This document shows, piece after piece, positions 61,091 to 64,000 of a stretch of DNA of 64,000 nucleotides. This DNA is from Tillandsia leiboldiana. Lineage: Eukaryota > Streptophyta > Magnoliopsida > Poales > Bromeliaceae. Every line of letters starts with the position of its first letter. Position 1 is the first letter of the stretch. A model generated the notes under the pieces. That model was not told the origin of the DNA, did no database searches, and saw only the letters and a program-made list of their open reading frames with translations. The position numbers and the translations under genes are program-made. The DNA lies in assembly GCA_029204045.2 (NCBI GenBank), contig JAQNDB010000119.1:1-64000 (forward strand), read 5' to 3'.

Positions 61091-63114
61091 GTCGACAAGT
61101 CGCGATACAAAAGTAACAGATCCACCCCGGGCGTGGCTCTCGAGGGGCGCGACCCCACCGAGGAAAAGGTATCCGCGCACTCTGTCGCTCAGGTGGCACT
61201 GCAGGCTATAGTCCAAAATCCACGCTCACTCTCAGAACGGAAAGACTCAGGATCCTCAAACATCTCGCACAACGGTCGGAGCACTCTCGACGACTCAGCT
61301 GATCAGCTCTCTCGAATCACGAGACACAAGCAAACTCTACCAACCCGTGGCACAAAACACACTGGCTGGAGATACTCCACAGCCGGGATCGACCCACATC
61401 TCAGGGCTAATAAAACTGGTCGGATAACACACAATGACCCGGGACCACCGTCACCCCCAACGGTTCCCAACGACACTAGCACAGTCTAAACTCAGCTACC
61501 GGACCCCACTCAGCCCCCAGGCACGAGTGCAATAATGCCCCACAGAAACCTGACCCCTCGGCCCACTACCTGGGCGAGGCAACACTATGTTCAGGAAAGA
61601 TGCAAGGTGTGAGATGTCTAATACATAAAGGAACCTAGCCCAAGTGAAGGCTCTCTATTGTCTCATCTGTGTCAACAGGCGGCACATGCAGGCTAAGATC
61701 CACAATCAAATGCTCAAATAGCACAACTCAGTCGGAAAAAGACTCCACGACTCAATCTGATATGAAAAATTCACGATGTAGAATAATCACCTCAATCCCC
61801 ACAAGGAAGCTCAACTCACATGACACTAGAACTCAGCACACAATGCTCTAAAATCCTCTCGCCCCCCCGGCAAGAGTATACATGCACCCTGAACCTATGC
61901 CGTACCCCCGGCGAACTCATAATTTAAAAACCACCTTTGAAAATATTGATTTTCCTTAAAACGGGCTTTCTTGATTTTTAAAACGGTTCAGGTGCAATTA
62001 TGATGCAAACAAAACATGAAACCTAGTGTCATATGATATCAGGAGTCTACTAAAAATAATTCGGGGTCCCAATAAATTTTACAGAAAATTCCAGGCAACT
62101 ATCAGATGTAAAAACAGCGAAAACGCCTAATAAATATGATCAACTTGCATTCAATAGCATTAAGGGGCATTCCATAATTTTGGAGAAATTCCAACCCACC
62201 TGGAACGCATTCCGCAGGCAATCGCTGAAGTCGGTGAAGCGCCGGATCCTAAAGCTGTCGAAACCTCGAAAAACGCGCCACGCGCGCGCACTGCCGCGTA
62301 CACGAAAAAAATTCCCGGAAGCTCGAATAAGTTTTCCTGAGTCCTCTACAACAATCTACACACTCCGATCACTCCCCAAAGGCTTCAACAGCACACAAAA
62401 TTACACTCTCTAATTCAATCACCAAAACTCCTGCTCACATACACACAGCACACACACTAATTTGTCCACTAATTCCATCACAAAACCACCCCAAGTTAAA
62501 CACATACCTTCACATAAATTAATCTGTAAGCTCCATTTATTACATTCAATCAGCTCCAAATGCACACCATTAATTAAGTCCACATATACACAACCTCCAA
62601 GCTCACCTCACAATTAAATTACCAGCTCACATAAATAAATTACATAATTCCATTGGAGTCCACACAAAATTCCAGCTTACTCTTAAAATACAAGCTCCAA
62701 TGCATACAAGGTACCCACCTGATCCTCTACAAGATCCAAATTCCACATATGGCTCACAGTATACACCTCGCACTAAGCTTTGTTACATTCACATAAATAA
62801 TTCAAGATCACATCTACAGTTCCTTAATTCCATCCCTACTTCTTATCATCAGCAACACTAACAATATCATCATCCACCATCTGCACCATCAACATCATCA
62901 TCAGCTCGCCGAAATCCGCCACAAGGAAGTCGACCAGAGAGAGCAAAGGGAAAAACCCCGCGCTCCAAAGTTGCTGCAACAACAAAGGGAGAGGAAGAGA
63001 ACAATCAAATAAGAATTATAAAAGAAATTAAAAAAAATAAAAACGGCCTGCACTCCCCACGGCACCGCCCACAGTTTGCGCGCCGCTCGCACGCAGCAGT
63101 CGCGCGCACCCACG

Positions 63115-63190
63115 CGCTGCTGCCACTGCCGCGGCTGCCGCTGCATCGCTGCTGCCACTGCCGCGGCTGTCGCTGCATCGCTGCTGCAGC
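63115..63190. repeat. 32-bp GC-rich tandem repeat
   Basis: Units 63115-63146 and 63147-63178, plus a partial third, within the CpG-rich block. Confidence 0.88.
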
Positions 63191-64000
63191 CACCGCGTAG
63201 CCTGGGCCCGCCAGCCGCTAGCCACGCTGCACAGAGACCCGCCGCGCGAGGCCCTGGCCCGCCCCGCGCGGCCCATGTGCGCTCACAGCGCGCGCCCGCC
63301 AGCGCGCGCCCGCGCGCGGTGCGGCGCCCGCCAGCGCGCGCCCGCACGCGGTGCTGCACCCGCCTGCGCGCGTCCCAGCCACGCGCACCCTCTGCGCGCG
63401 CCTCAAATGCGCGCGCGGCGCCGCTGCATGCTGCGCGCAGCGCCAATGGGCGCCCGCGCAGCATCAGCACCGGCCGCGCGCGGCGCATATGCGCGCCCGC
63501 GCGGCTCCAGCAGCGGCCTCACCAAAACCTGTGGACAGTAGTCCACACCAAACCACAACTCACCCTACACCAAAATAAAAACCAAAACTAGAAATCAAAA
63601 CTCAAGAATCCAAGCTTCCTTCACAAAAAAAACTGCACATACCATAGATTGGAAGCTCGTCGCGTGCGCGCTCCGCTCGTTCCACGCCGACAGCAGGAAG
63701 TTCCTCCACCAAAGCTCATCCAATCCCTTCTCTAATCCTTCTTCTCCTTCAGCTCTCTTTTACTTCCTCTGCTTGGGAGGAGACGAGGTGGAGGTGAGGT
63801 GGGTTTAAATTAGCTACAGTCTAATTAAGGGGAGGAGTGGGTGGTTGGGAGCATTTAATGCTCAACCAAAATATCCCAACACCCACTTTGAAATCCATAC
63901 TCATTCCCTTTTTTTTTTTTTTTTTTTTTTTTTAATTCCATAACTCACAGACCCAAGCGACAATCACTTAATTTAATTAAATTAATTAAATAATCCAACA

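Larger units (their letters stand above)
60338..64000 (-). repeat. Probable LTR of a further minus-strand Ty3/gypsy element, running off the window
   Basis: No ORF with a known domain. Near 60620-60680 it has the GGGTGTGAG...CAGTGGG arrangement seen in A and B LTRs at a comparable distance from their start, and AACCCACCTGG near 62195 as in B. Then come an AT-rich stretch, a very GC-rich block (63070-63500) and a T run (63909-63933). The similarity is weak, so the assignment is tentative. The beginning could be 60147 or somewhere after 60338. Confidence 0.4.

Noticed and set aside
62901..63591. ORFs of 75-195 Arg/Ala-rich residues on both strands
   Set aside because: Low-complexity CpG-rich repeat; overlapping on both strands and without any motif.

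Overview
This is plant nuclear DNA made almost entirely of nested transposable elements. I see no host protein-coding gene, no tRNA gene and no intact rRNA gene. Evidence for a flowering plant: chromodomain-bearing Ty3/gypsy (Tekay/Del-type) polyproteins, LTRs of 3.5-4.6 kb, primer-binding sites matching plant initiator-Met tRNA, two TRIM-type miniature LTR elements (one carrying 5S rRNA sequence), and an L1-type LINE with a zf-RVT domain. GC-rich LTR leaders and the LINE protein style lean towards a monocot, but I cannot name a species.

Layout. 1-11982 (+): Ty3/gypsy element R1, cut by the left window edge, with 3.5 kb LTRs and a decayed gag-pol. R1 sits in the leader of an older minus-strand element, A (leader 11983-12457, 5' LTR 12458-13605 and 26882-30322). 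The LTR of A is split by a complete, very young minus-strand Ty3/gypsy element B (13606-26876, target-site duplication AGTAT) whose gag-pol is open except for one TAG. A itself lies in the LTR of another minus-strand element, C (30323-32252). C abuts a 26/28-bp AT-rich minisatellite (32253-33593, continuing at 52868-56605). The minisatellite is split by a solo LTR, D (+, TSD TATAT). D is split by a tandem non-autonomous array, LTR-int-LTR-int-LTR (35120-50150, single outer TSD CCACC). Its first internal region carries a 473-bp TRIM (TSD AGGGC). To the right lies a minus-strand LINE (56606-60146), interrupted at 60147 by a Cassandra-like terminal repeat, followed by a probable minus-strand LTR that runs off the window.

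How the parts relate. R1 and B encode the usual Gag, protease, RT, RNase H, integrase and chromodomain. The A-type elements in the array encode nothing but keep LTRs, PBS, leader and the 3' end, so they must depend on proteins supplied by an autonomous relative. The leader of R1 and the internal region of the array share a long stem-loop with an identical CTGCAG palindromic loop and a covarying stem, a good candidate RNA dimerisation/packaging signal. LTRs of A, B, D and the array also share a series of short hairpins whose stems are nearly invariant while most loops vary. These RNA/DNA structures, the tandem array, and a 53-bp palindrome in the R1 promoter are the most interesting signals in the window.
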